Assembly (NCBI GenBank): GCA_026991605.1
Contig: JALXBG010000156.1
Span: forward strand, 1 to 35,606
From: Sulfurovum sp.
Lineage (GTDB): Bacteria; Campylobacterota; Campylobacteria; Campylobacterales; Sulfurovaceae
Length of the DNA: 35,606 bases
Reading direction: 5' to 3'
Shown: in pieces, positions 1 through 8,778 of the stretch
Position numbering within the stretch: position 1 is the stretch's first letter
How the letters are laid out: each line of letters opens with the position of its first letter
Notes under the pieces: model-generated
The model's input: only the letters and a program-made list of their open reading frames with translations
What the model was told of the DNA's origin: nothing
Databases searched by the model: none
Translations under genes and position numbers: made by a program

Positions 1-1
1 A

Positions 2-337
2 TGGCGTTTAGCATGTGCCAAGGCAAATATTAATCCTAAAAAACCAAATAAACTGCCACTGCTTTTTGTGATAGATACTGCACTCAATATAGAGGGTGGA
101 TTTAAGTATGAACTCAACTGTAAACATACGCCCTATGCCAATAACCTACATAATGATAATAAAAGTGGATGTGGTGGTTACTGTGCTACTGACATAGGCT
201 GTGCATCTGGATGTGTAGGAGCAAGTGGTGATAGCTCATACAGTGGATATGGTGGAGATGGTTCATCAGATGGATTTTTTGGAGGTGGAGATGCTTCTTC
301 TGGTAGTAGTTGTGGCGGTGGGTGTGGTGGAAGTTGA
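2..337 (+). CDS. C-terminal part of an ORF entering from the left edge; Gly/Ser/Cys-rich tail (partial)
   Basis: The frame stays open from base 2 through the listed GTG at 68; the tail reads ...SSGSSCGGGCGGS*. Confidence 0.55.
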   Translation, partial: WRLACAKANINPKKPNKLPLLFVIDTALNIEGGFKYELNCKHTPYANNLHNDNKSGCGGYCATDIGCASGCVGASGDSSYSGYGGDGSSDGFFGGGDASSGSSCGGGCGGS

Positions 338-521
338 TCTCTTGACTAGAAGATTTGGAGAAGTAGTTGGATAATTTAGAGTAAAATATGACAATAGTGC
401 AAGTGTGGATATTGCATATTCTTTAGCTATGGGCTAAAAAATATGACAATATGACATATTTTTCTATTTTCTTTTAAAAGCATGATATACTTTTTAAAAT
501 TTAGTTAATACGGAGTAACAG

Positions 522-1079
522 ATGATAGTAGGCATAGAAGGCAGCATTGAACGTAAAGACCCCACATTTGTACATATAAATGTCAATGGACTCATCTATG
601 AAGTACATGTTTCTATTAATACATCTAATAGTATACAAGAAAGTAAAGTAAAACTTTTTGTCACGCAAGTCATTAGAGAAGATGCCAGTCTTCTTTTTGG
701 ATTTATGGACTTAAATGAGAAAAAGATGTTTGATACCGTACTCAAGATAAATGGAGTAGGTCCAAAAGTTGGTCTTGCTATCTGTTCTACCTTTACCCCT
801 AGCACCTTTGCCAAGGTTGTAGCTGCTAAAGATGTGAGTATGCTCAAACGTGTCCCTGGTATAGGTCCCAAGGCTGCAAGTCGCATACTTGTCGAACTTG
901 CAGATTTTATCGTAGATGGGAATGAGGAGAGTGGACACTCTGGCGCATTGGGTGAAGCAGTTATGGCGTTAGAGAGCTTAGGTTTTAAAAAAGATGCCAT
1001 TCAAAAAGCGTTACAAGGTGCAAGTGGAGATACAAGTACTTTAGTCAAAGAGGGATTGAAAAAATTACAGCGACTTTAA
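522..1079 (+). CDS. ruvA: Holliday junction branch migration protein RuvA
   Basis: [10 protein letters not shown]-terminus, helix-hairpin-helix segments [11 protein letters not shown] and [16 protein letters not shown], length 185 aa. Confidence 0.95.
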   Translation: MIVGIEGSIERKDPTFVHINVNGLIYEVHVSINTSNSIQESKVKLFVTQVIREDASLLFGFMDLNEKKMFDTVLKINGVGPKVGLAICSTFTPSTFAKVVAAKDVSMLKRVPGIGPKAASRILVELADFIVDGNEESGHSGALGEAVMALESLGFKKDAIQKALQGASGDTSTLVKEGLKKLQRL

Positions 1080-1109
1080 CAAAACTGTTAGAAAGTACAC
1101 TAAAGAATC

Positions 1110-1820
1110 TTACCTCAATCTTACCTTGCCATTTGTAGTATTTTGTGTGGTGACACGTTTGGCTGAAACAAAACATCTTGCATATGATCCATGGGTAATA
1201 GGGGAGATGATAATCCCTTTCTTTTTGGAAGCTGCATGTATAAATTTCCCATTACCAAGATAAATCCCCACATGGGTTACAGGAATACCCCGTTTTTTAT
1301 CTGTAAGAAAAAATAGCAGGTCACCTTTTTTTAGATTCTCTTTTTTTATAGCTATACCTTTTTTAGATTGGGCCCATGCGGTGCGAGGGAGATTAATATG
1401 GTGTTTTTTATAGAGGTATTGGACATACCCTGAACAGTCAAAGCCTTCTGGTGTTGTGCCACCCCAGACATATTTACCACCTTTAAAGTATTTGGCATCT
1501 TCTATGAGTTTCTGTTTGTCCTCTGACGAGACTACGTAGATTTTACCTACTTTCTTTGCCTCTGCTTCTGCTTTTGCTATACGCTCAGCTCTTTGTCTAG
1601 CAGCTTCAGCTTTGCGTGCAAGGTATTCGGCACGATGGAGTTCATCATAAATGGCTTGGAGAGAATATTCAGTAGATTTTTGATTGAGACAGGCATTTTC
1701 GGTGTGTGAGATGGCTTTACTTTCCATAACATTACCATGTCTGTCGGTAATGGTAAAGAGGCTTGCAGAGGAAAATGCAAATGAAAGTATTAGAAAAATT
1801 AAAACTTTAAACATAGACAT
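1110..1820 (-). CDS. Secreted NlpC/P60-family peptidoglycan hydrolase
   Basis: Signal peptide; KYVWGGTTPEGFDCSGYVQYLYKKH and THVGIYLGNGKFIHAAS catalytic Cys/His motifs. Confidence 0.93.
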   Translation of the reverse strand: MSMFKVLIFLILSFAFSSASLFTITDRHGNVMESKAISHTENACLNQKSTEYSLQAIYDELHRAEYLARKAEAARQRAERIAKAEAEAKKVGKIYVVSSEDKQKLIEDAKYFKGGKYVWGGTTPEGFDCSGYVQYLYKKHHINLPRTAWAQSKKGIAIKKENLKKGDLLFFLTDKKRGIPVTHVGIYLGNGKFIHAASKKKGIIISPITHGSYARCFVSAKRVTTQNTTNGKVRLR

Positions 1821-1894
1821 ACCTCCTTTAATATTTTATCATATCAAAAAGAGGATTAGAAGAAACTTTTAGTGATTAAGCTATAATAACAGTA

Positions 1895-3055
1895 ATGAAA
1901 AGCCAAATTATTATTATCGGTGGGGGAGCTAGTGCTTTGATGCTGGCTTCTTTACTTCCTAAAAACAGTGTAACCCTACTAGAATCCAATGCAAAACTTG
2001 GTGCCAAGATACTGGTCTCTGGTGGCGGAAAATGTAATATCACCAATGTCAAAATGGGTACAGAATACTATCTAGGAGATGCTGACTTTGTAGCACCTTC
2101 TCTTAAAGTCTTTAATGAAAAATCACTTTTGAAATGGCTGGAGAGACAAAGGCTAGAGCCCATGCTTCGTAAAGAGACACAGTATTTTTGTAAAGACTCA
2201 GCCAAAGAGTTACTTGATATTTTTACCAAAGAGTCTAAAAAGCAAAATATTGTCCTACAAGAAAAAGTAGTTTCTGTAAGTAAACGTGATGACATTTTTT
2301 ATGTGAAAACCCAGAAGAAAACCTACACAGCACGCATAGTTGTTGTTGCATCTGGAGGGCTTAGTTTTCCAAAATTAGGTGCATCTGATATAGGGTATGA
2401 AATCGCAAAATCTTTTGGACACAGCATCGTCAAAACTGCACCTGCTTTGGTAGGGTTTACTGTACAAAAAGAGCAGTTCTTTTTTAAAGAACTTTCAGGT
2501 GTTTCCACAGAAGTCTGCATTCGTGTAGGTGAGCATGAATGTAAAGGCGCACTGCTCTTTGCACATAAAGGGTTAAGTGGACCTGCAGTACTGGATGCAT
2601 CGTTGTATTGGGAAAAAGGGAAGATAGAGATAGATTTTTTGCCTGACTTTTCATGGAAAAGTATACGAGATAGCAAGAAAAAACTCTCATCACTTCTTCC
2701 TTTACCTAAACGAATGTCTAAAGCATTTTTGGTACAATTAGAACTCGAAGATAAACCTTACAATACTTTGACAAAAGAAGAACTAGATAGATTAGATACT
2801 TTAAGTTACTATCTATTTGCACCAGCAGGTACATTTGGTTACGGTAAAGCAGAGGTTACAAAGGGTGGGGTCTCGACAGTAGAGGTAGATGCTTATACGA
2901 TGATGAGTAAAAAAGATGATAGACTTTATTTTTTAGGTGAAGTTTTAGATGTAACGGGAAGACTGGGAGGATACAACTTTCAATGGGCATTCTCAAGTGC
3001 CTATAGTTGTGCCCAATCTATAAAAAGGGAAAAGAATGAAAATAAAATTAAGTAG
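1895..3055 (+). CDS. HI0933/YhiN-family NAD(P)/FAD-dependent flavoprotein
   Basis: N-terminal GGGASALMLASLLP dinucleotide fold; SGGGKCNITN; C-terminal FLGEVLDVTGRLGGYNFQWAFSSAY. Confidence 0.93.
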   Translation: MKSQIIIIGGGASALMLASLLPKNSVTLLESNAKLGAKILVSGGGKCNITNVKMGTEYYLGDADFVAPSLKVFNEKSLLKWLERQRLEPMLRKETQYFCKDSAKELLDIFTKESKKQNIVLQEKVVSVSKRDDIFYVKTQKKTYTARIVVVASGGLSFPKLGASDIGYEIAKSFGHSIVKTAPALVGFTVQKEQFFFKELSGVSTEVCIRVGEHECKGALLFAHKGLSGPAVLDASLYWEKGKIEIDFLPDFSWKSIRDSKKKLSSLLPLPKRMSKAFLVQLELEDKPYNTLTKEELDRLDTLSYYLFAPAGTFGYGKAEVTKGGVSTVEVDAYTMMSKKDDRLYFLGEVLDVTGRLGGYNFQWAFSSAYSCAQSIKREKNENKIK

Positions 3056-4283
3056 TATAGTTGCCGTGGTAGCAGTGATGTTATTTACCGGTTGTGTCAG
3101 TATACCCGATAAAGAGGGGTGGCACTATGGACAAAAAAGTGAATTTCTAGAGATATTAAAAACAGACAAGTATCTCTCTATCTGTAACGATAGGGGGTTG
3201 TATGAAAAAATACGTCAAAATCCTGATCCTGTACTTATGAGTCGTATGCTTGTAGCATATGTTGAGAACCTTGCTAATGGATGTATAGATTTAGAACACT
3301 TTGCTGCAATACAAAAAGCACGTAATTCTATATATTTTTCATCTAAATATACGACATATTTACAAGAAGTGAATGTAAAAAGTATCGCGATGCAACTTAG
3401 AGCAGGGCAGAGCATAGAACAAATATTAAAACCTTATATACCTGAATACTATCAGTTTAATGCATTGTTAAAACAGTACCATAGTCTCAGCCAAAATCCC
3501 AATACACCAAAAGAACTATTACATAAAATACGTCTGAATATTGAAAGATTAAAATTAATGAAACCAGGGTTAGGTAAAAACTATGTGCTTGTGAATATCC
3601 CTGAATTTAAAGTACGTGTAATTGAAAATGATAAAACTTCTATCGCTATGCGTGTGATAACGGGAAAGAAGAATAAACAAACACCTGTCTTCTCAGCAGA
3701 TTTACAATCTATAGTCCTAAATCCTACATGGAACGTACCTGATAGTATTGCTAGACATGAAATTATTCCAAAAACTTTGAAAGACCCAACATATCTAAAA
3801 AAACATCGTTTGGTAATGCGTAGAGATTATAATCTTGAGTCTCCCGCACTGCATTTTGATGCAAACCTTAGTACAGCATATGTAGGTGGTAAAGGTGAAG
3901 TACCATTTAAATTCATAGAAGTAGCATCTGGCCGTAATGCTTTGGGGCGCGTGAAGTTCTTGTTTCCGAATGAAAACTCTGTCTATATGCATGATACACC
4001 AGCAAAGAGTCTTTTTAAACGTAAAGTACGTGCGTACAGTCACGGTTGTGTAAGACTTGGTAATCCTATGAAGATGTTGGATTTTGTAGCAACAAACTAT
4101 AGCCATACAACGATGGAAAAAGTGAATGAAGACTACAAAAGTAGAAAGACACATTATATTCCTATCGCAAAACGTCTGCCTGTATATACTGCGTATTTAA
4201 CTGCGTATGTAACTGAAGATGGGAAACTACATTTGTTTAATGATATCTATAAGTATGACAAGCTGCAAAAGCTTAATTTTTAA
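3036..4283 (+). CDS. L,D-transpeptidase (YkuD fold, YcbB-like), predicted lipoprotein
   Basis: Lipobox-like VMLFTGC; YMHDTPAKSLFKRKVRAYSHGCVRLGNP catalytic motif; overlaps the previous gene by 20 nt. Confidence 0.9.
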   Translation: MKIKLSSIVAVVAVMLFTGCVSIPDKEGWHYGQKSEFLEILKTDKYLSICNDRGLYEKIRQNPDPVLMSRMLVAYVENLANGCIDLEHFAAIQKARNSIYFSSKYTTYLQEVNVKSIAMQLRAGQSIEQILKPYIPEYYQFNALLKQYHSLSQNPNTPKELLHKIRLNIERLKLMKPGLGKNYVLVNIPEFKVRVIENDKTSIAMRVITGKKNKQTPVFSADLQSIVLNPTWNVPDSIARHEIIPKTLKDPTYLKKHRLVMRRDYNLESPALHFDANLSTAYVGGKGEVPFKFIEVASGRNALGRVKFLFPNENSVYMHDTPAKSLFKRKVRAYSHGCVRLGNPMKMLDFVATNYSHTTMEKVNEDYKSRKTHYIPIAKRLPVYTAYLTAYVTEDGKLHLFNDIYKYDKLQKLNF

Positions 4284-4289
4284 AGAAAT

Positions 4290-5177
4290 ATGATGGCAAG
4301 AGCATGGCTCATTTTGGCTGATATTCTTGCCCATTTTCTACTGTTTGTTTCTCTTATACTGTTTTACCTAAATCCTCCCTCCTATACCCATTTAAAAAAA
4401 GCCTTACGTACACCTAAAACCTATTGTCCTGAACCTAGAGTTGTGTTGGGTAAGTTACCTTTCCCCAAGTTAGATTTAAATGCTACAATGACACTAGAAG
4501 AGTTGACACGTATAGGACAACAGTGCAGATCAGAGGAGTATACTATAGAGAAAAATATATTTTTAGAAAGTACTTTAGAACAGAGACTAGATGCACTCTC
4601 TGTGAAAATAGGTGCCCCTGTGTTTATACGTATTTTTAAAGAAGAAGCTATCCTTGAAATCTGGATAGATACGGGATCACACTATGAGCATTTAAAAGAC
4701 TATATCATTTGTGCAAGTTCAGGGTATCTGGGTCCTAAAGAGAAAGAGGGTGACAGGCAGGCTCCTGAAGGATTCTATAAAGTGCACAAATACCAACTTA
4801 ATCCACACAGTAAATTTCATCTCTCTTTTAATTTAGGGTATCCTAATGCATATGATCGTGCTTATGGCAGAACAGGTTCATTTCTTATGGTACATGGAAA
4901 TTGTGTTTCTGTAGGATGTTATGCAATGACAAATGCAAAAATAGAAGAGATTTATGCTTTGGTTGAAAGTGCACTCAATGAAGGACAGCCTTTTGTGCAG
5001 GTACATGCTTTTCCTTTTAAAATGACAGCAGAAAATATGGCTTTGCATGAAGATAATCAATGGTATGATTTTTGGACAAATATACAAGAGGGGTATGACT
5101 ATTTTGAGTCTGAAAAATTACCTCCAGACATTAGTGTAAAAAATAAAAGATACATCATAGATGAAGCCAATGAATAG
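4290..5177 (+). CDS. L,D-transpeptidase/carboxypeptidase-like protein (YafK/ErfK type)
   Basis: FLMVHGNCVSVGCYAMT catalytic motif; N-terminal hydrophobic segment. Confidence 0.85.
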   Translation: MMARAWLILADILAHFLLFVSLILFYLNPPSYTHLKKALRTPKTYCPEPRVVLGKLPFPKLDLNATMTLEELTRIGQQCRSEEYTIEKNIFLESTLEQRLDALSVKIGAPVFIRIFKEEAILEIWIDTGSHYEHLKDYIICASSGYLGPKEKEGDRQAPEGFYKVHKYQLNPHSKFHLSFNLGYPNAYDRAYGRTGSFLMVHGNCVSVGCYAMTNAKIEEIYALVESALNEGQPFVQVHAFPFKMTAENMALHEDNQWYDFWTNIQEGYDYFESEKLPPDISVKNKRYIIDEANE

Positions 5178-5210
5178 TAAAATAAGCCAATTTTAAATAA
5201 GTGATTTTTT

Positions 5211-5939
5211 ATGGCATCTAAAGAAATACAATATAAAAATAATAGTTTTCAACTCTCCTATGAGTTAGTCAATCCTACACAAGAAAAAGTACTACTTGTA
5301 CTTCATGGCTGGGGAAGTAATAAAGAGATAATGAAACAAGCCTTTGGGAAGACACTTCCAGAATATAAACATATCTACTTAGACATGCCAGGATTTGGTA
5401 AGTCTACTAATGAGATGGTACTTACTACTGAAGACTATGGACACATCGTACAAGCTTTTTTAGAGACAATGGAGGTGACACCCACTATTGCCATGGGACA
5501 CTCTTTTGGGGGCAAAGTATCCACACTGTTAAATACACCTTGTTTGGTATTGCTCTCAAGTGCAGGAGTAGTGACAGAGAAGCCATGGTCTATCAAACTT
5601 AAAATCGCTACGGTAAAGTTTTTAAAACCACTTGGTATGACATTTATACGTGAGTTGTTTAAGAGTAAAGATGTGGAAAATATGAGTCATGAGATGTATG
5701 AGACTTTTAAAAATGTCGTTGATGAAGATTTTGAAGACTCTTTTGCCAAGTCAAAGTCTAAAGCACTTTGTTTCTGGGGTAAAGAAGACACAGCTACACC
5801 GCTTTACACAGGTGAAAAGATAGCAGGACTCATCGCAGACTCTCAGTTTTATCCCTTAGATGGAGATCACTTTTTCTTTTTGCATCATAAAGATTTTATA
5901 GCACAGACAATTACTAAAGAATGTAAGGAAAGCAACTAA
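5211..5939 (+). CDS. Alpha/beta hydrolase
   Basis: LLVLHGWGSNKE oxyanion region, MGHSFGGK nucleophile elbow, GDHFFFLHH catalytic His; overlaps next gene by 1 nt. Confidence 0.9.
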   Translation: MASKEIQYKNNSFQLSYELVNPTQEKVLLVLHGWGSNKEIMKQAFGKTLPEYKHIYLDMPGFGKSTNEMVLTTEDYGHIVQAFLETMEVTPTIAMGHSFGGKVSTLLNTPCLVLLSSAGVVTEKPWSIKLKIATVKFLKPLGMTFIRELFKSKDVENMSHEMYETFKNVVDEDFEDSFAKSKSKALCFWGKEDTATPLYTGEKIAGLIADSQFYPLDGDHFFFLHHKDFIAQTITKECKESN

Positions 5940-7396
5940 TGTTACAACTACTCAACTCTATAGCCTACGCACTTTTCATTTTAGCGATGGGATACTACTT
6001 TATCACCAACCTACAATGGTACAGTTACAAGCTTAATCGTGTACTTTTTCACCATACCAAGACATGGTGGCACTTTGCATACTTTTTGGTGCCTTTCACA
6101 CTTTATATGTTTGTAAATAGTGTCAGTGACTATAGTTTTGTGGTAGTCATAGGGTATGTGGTGGCACTCTACTTTTGGTACAAAGTGTTAGATAAACCTT
6201 TGGTATTTACAGGAAGAGTAAAACGCTTCTTTGCGGCTATGCTTTTGTTTGCCATTTTCATTGCGGTTGTATTTAAACATTTTGCAGTGCTTATCCCTAT
6301 TTTCTTGGCGTATTTTGTTTCTCTATTTATAGAAAAAATGCTTTTTTCTGGCTTCAAAACCAAAGCCCAAAAAAAGTTAGATGCGATGGACGCTATGAAA
6401 GTGGTGGGTATTACTGCCAGCTATGGTAAAACAAGCATTAAGAACTACGTAGAGCACCTTCTCAAAGCGAAGTATAAAACCTACGCGACACCACGCTCGG
6501 TCAATACCCTTGGTGGTGTGATGATAGATGTGAATAACGATTTACCAGAAGATACAGAAGTCTATGTCGTGGAGATGGGTGCAAGAGGTGAGGGGGACAT
6601 CGCTGAGATAAGTACCTTTGTGAATCCTCATTATGTTGTGGTAGGTAAAATAGGGCCTGCGCATATAGAGTACTTTAAAACGATGGAAAACATACGCAAC
6701 ACCAAGATGGAGATACTCCAAACAGATAGGCTAAAGCAAGCATGGATACATGAGAGTGCCATGGTAAAACCTGAAGCCAATGTCCATACTTTTGGAGAGA
6801 AAGCCAACTTAGATATACGAAGTAATATCGCTGCGCCAGAATTTATCATAGAATATGTGGAAGCAACACTAGAGAGTACAAGTTTTACTTTAAATGGTGT
6901 ACGTTACTCTGCTAGTATCTTAGGTGCATTCAATGCCATGAACTTGGCAGCTGCAGTGCTTATAGCCAAAGAGCTTGGGCTTACAGATAAGCAGATACAA
7001 AAACAACTCTCTACACTCAAACCTGTTGACCATAGACTCCAACGCATAGATGCAGGTGGCAAAGTGATACTCGATGACTCTTTCAATGGTAACATCGACG
7101 GGATGATGGCGTCGTTTGATTTGGCAACTACCTATGAGGGTAGAAAAGTAGTTATTACCCCAGGACTTGTTGAGGTAGATGATGCACTCAATGTACAAGT
7201 TGCACAACGTGCCAATGAAGTCTTTGATGTTGTGGTAGTGACTGGTGATTTAAACTATGCTATTTTTAAAGAGCATGTCGATGCAGATAAGTTAGTGAAG
7301 TTAGCAACTAAAGGTGAGATGGAAGCGATGCTTATTGAACAGACTAGAGTAGGAGACTTAATCTTATTTGCCAATGATGCACCTAGTTTTGTGTAA
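5939..7396 (+). CDS. murF: Mur ligase (MurF-like) with N-terminal multi-TM segment
   Basis: VVGITASYGKTSIKNYVEHLL P-loop, TPRSVNTLGG, VVEMGARGEGDI, LDDSFNGN; first ~130 aa hydrophobic. Confidence 0.85.
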   Translation: MLQLLNSIAYALFILAMGYYFITNLQWYSYKLNRVLFHHTKTWWHFAYFLVPFTLYMFVNSVSDYSFVVVIGYVVALYFWYKVLDKPLVFTGRVKRFFAAMLLFAIFIAVVFKHFAVLIPIFLAYFVSLFIEKMLFSGFKTKAQKKLDAMDAMKVVGITASYGKTSIKNYVEHLLKAKYKTYATPRSVNTLGGVMIDVNNDLPEDTEVYVVEMGARGEGDIAEISTFVNPHYVVVGKIGPAHIEYFKTMENIRNTKMEILQTDRLKQAWIHESAMVKPEANVHTFGEKANLDIRSNIAAPEFIIEYVEATLESTSFTLNGVRYSASILGAFNAMNLAAAVLIAKELGLTDKQIQKQLSTLKPVDHRLQRIDAGGKVILDDSFNGNIDGMMASFDLATTYEGRKVVITPGLVEVDDALNVQVAQRANEVFDVVVVTGDLNYAIFKEHVDADKLVKLATKGEMEAMLIEQTRVGDLILFANDAPSFV

Positions 7397-7397
7397 T

Positions 7398-7496
7398 GTA
7401 GGTCGGGGTGCCCTCACCCCGACGGTTACATTAACTATGAAATAAAACCTTTTTTCTTATGAAAATTAATGTCGGGGAGAGGACACCCCGACCTAC
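7398..7496. repeat. Paired-hairpin intergenic inverted repeat (possible bidirectional terminator)
   Basis: GTAGGTCGGGGTGCCCTCACCCCGAC at 7398-7423 and GTCGGGGAGAGGACACCCCGACCTAC at 7471-7496 are reverse complements at 24/26 positions; each half is itself a hairpin; a T-run follows. Confidence 0.9.
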
Positions 7497-7503
7497 GGTT
7501 TTT

Positions 7504-7920
7504 TTACCGTTCCATCTTTTTAAAAAACAGTTCATGACCTGAACTCTTAAGGGTAATGCCTTCTACCCCATATTTTTTCTCTTCTTTTATAGTGAAACCT
7601 TCGCGCATTGTTTCATGTAGACGTTTACTTACCCATTTTTGTATATTACCTCTACATGCCATACGGGTAGTATGTAGTTGTGTACTAAGTTGTTTTGTTT
7701 GGGGATTTTGTTTGAGTATGCCTGAAATACGGTTACAACTGTCAAAGCCATCGACGCGCATTTTCTTTGCATCGAAGTCTAAAATGGCACGTGCTTTACG
7801 TACTTCCATTCCATCTAGCACACGCATATGCCATGAACCAGAGAGTTCAGACAGGTTGATATTGGCACTTAAAAGTGTTGTTGAAAAGAGGGAGATAAAG
7901 AGTAGGGATTTAGTTTGCAT
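7504..7920 (-). CDS. META-domain (HslJ-like) secreted protein
   Basis: Signal peptide; LSGSWHMRVLDG ... FDSCNRISGILK ... LHTTRMAC pattern. Confidence 0.8.
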   Translation of the reverse strand: MQTKSLLFISLFSTTLLSANINLSELSGSWHMRVLDGMEVRKARAILDFDAKKMRVDGFDSCNRISGILKQNPQTKQLSTQLHTTRMACRGNIQKWVSKRLHETMREGFTIKEEKKYGVEGITLKSSGHELFFKKMER

Positions 7921-7981
7921 AGTTACAGTGTTCCTAAATATATTTTAGATAGTATATTGGATATTATTTAATGGAGTATAA

Positions 7982-8776
7982 ATGAAACCTTTATTTGTTC
8001 TTATTTTCTTTTTTACAACACTTTTTTCTACAGAGATTACCCTTACGCAAGACCAAGCCAACTTTATAGCAAAAAAAGTATGGCAAAATGAGGGTGCAGG
8101 TAAAGACAAGTATCTCATCTGGTGGAACAAAGGAGAGGACTTTGCAAGTTTGGGCATAGGGCATTTCATCTGGTTTCCTAAAGACCATACCGAACGTTTT
8201 AGAGAAGTGTTCCCTATGGTTGTAGTGTTTATGCAAAAAAAAGGTGTGGCTATGCCCTCATGGCTCACTCCTGAGACAGATTTTCCTTGGCAGACAAAAG
8301 CAGCATTTGTAGCTGCTAAAAAAGCCAAAACAAAACAGTATATGGAACTCTTTCATTTTCTTAAAAGTACATTCTCCTACCAAGCAGAGTTTATGGCAGA
8401 ACGTCTAAAAAATGCACTGCCACAGATGTTAGAGAGTATCGAAGATGAGATGCAAAAAGAGACCATTAAAGAACGTTTTAATGCAATGCTCTACACCAAA
8501 GACGGCTCCATAGATGAAAAAGGTTTATACATACTTTTAGACTATACCAACTTCAAAGGTGAAGGAACACTCAAAAGTGAGCGTTACAATGGTCAAGGTT
8601 GGGGACTTTTACAAGTACTAGAACACATGGATACTAGGGTGACAAACAAATACAAATCATTTTCCAACGTAGCAAAAGCCATGCTCTCAAGACGCATCAA
8701 AAATTCACCTCCTGCACGTGATGAAGAACGCTGGCATAAAGGGTGGAATGTGAGATTGGATACGTATTGGAAGTAA
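7982..8776 (+). CDS. Conserved secreted protein of unknown function, possibly muramidase-like
   Basis: Signal peptide MKPLFVLIFFFTTLFST; WQNEGAGKDKYLIWWNKGEDFASLGIGHFIWFP; function uncertain. Confidence 0.7.
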   Translation: MKPLFVLIFFFTTLFSTEITLTQDQANFIAKKVWQNEGAGKDKYLIWWNKGEDFASLGIGHFIWFPKDHTERFREVFPMVVVFMQKKGVAMPSWLTPETDFPWQTKAAFVAAKKAKTKQYMELFHFLKSTFSYQAEFMAERLKNALPQMLESIEDEMQKETIKERFNAMLYTKDGSIDEKGLYILLDYTNFKGEGTLKSERYNGQGWGLLQVLEHMDTRVTNKYKSFSNVAKAMLSRRIKNSPPARDEERWHKGWNVRLDTYWK

Positions 8777-8778
8777 AA

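Noticed and set aside
338-521. Repeated ATATGACAAT/ATATGACATA stretches before ruvA
   Set aside because: Short AT-rich similarity, too weak to call a repeat or operator.
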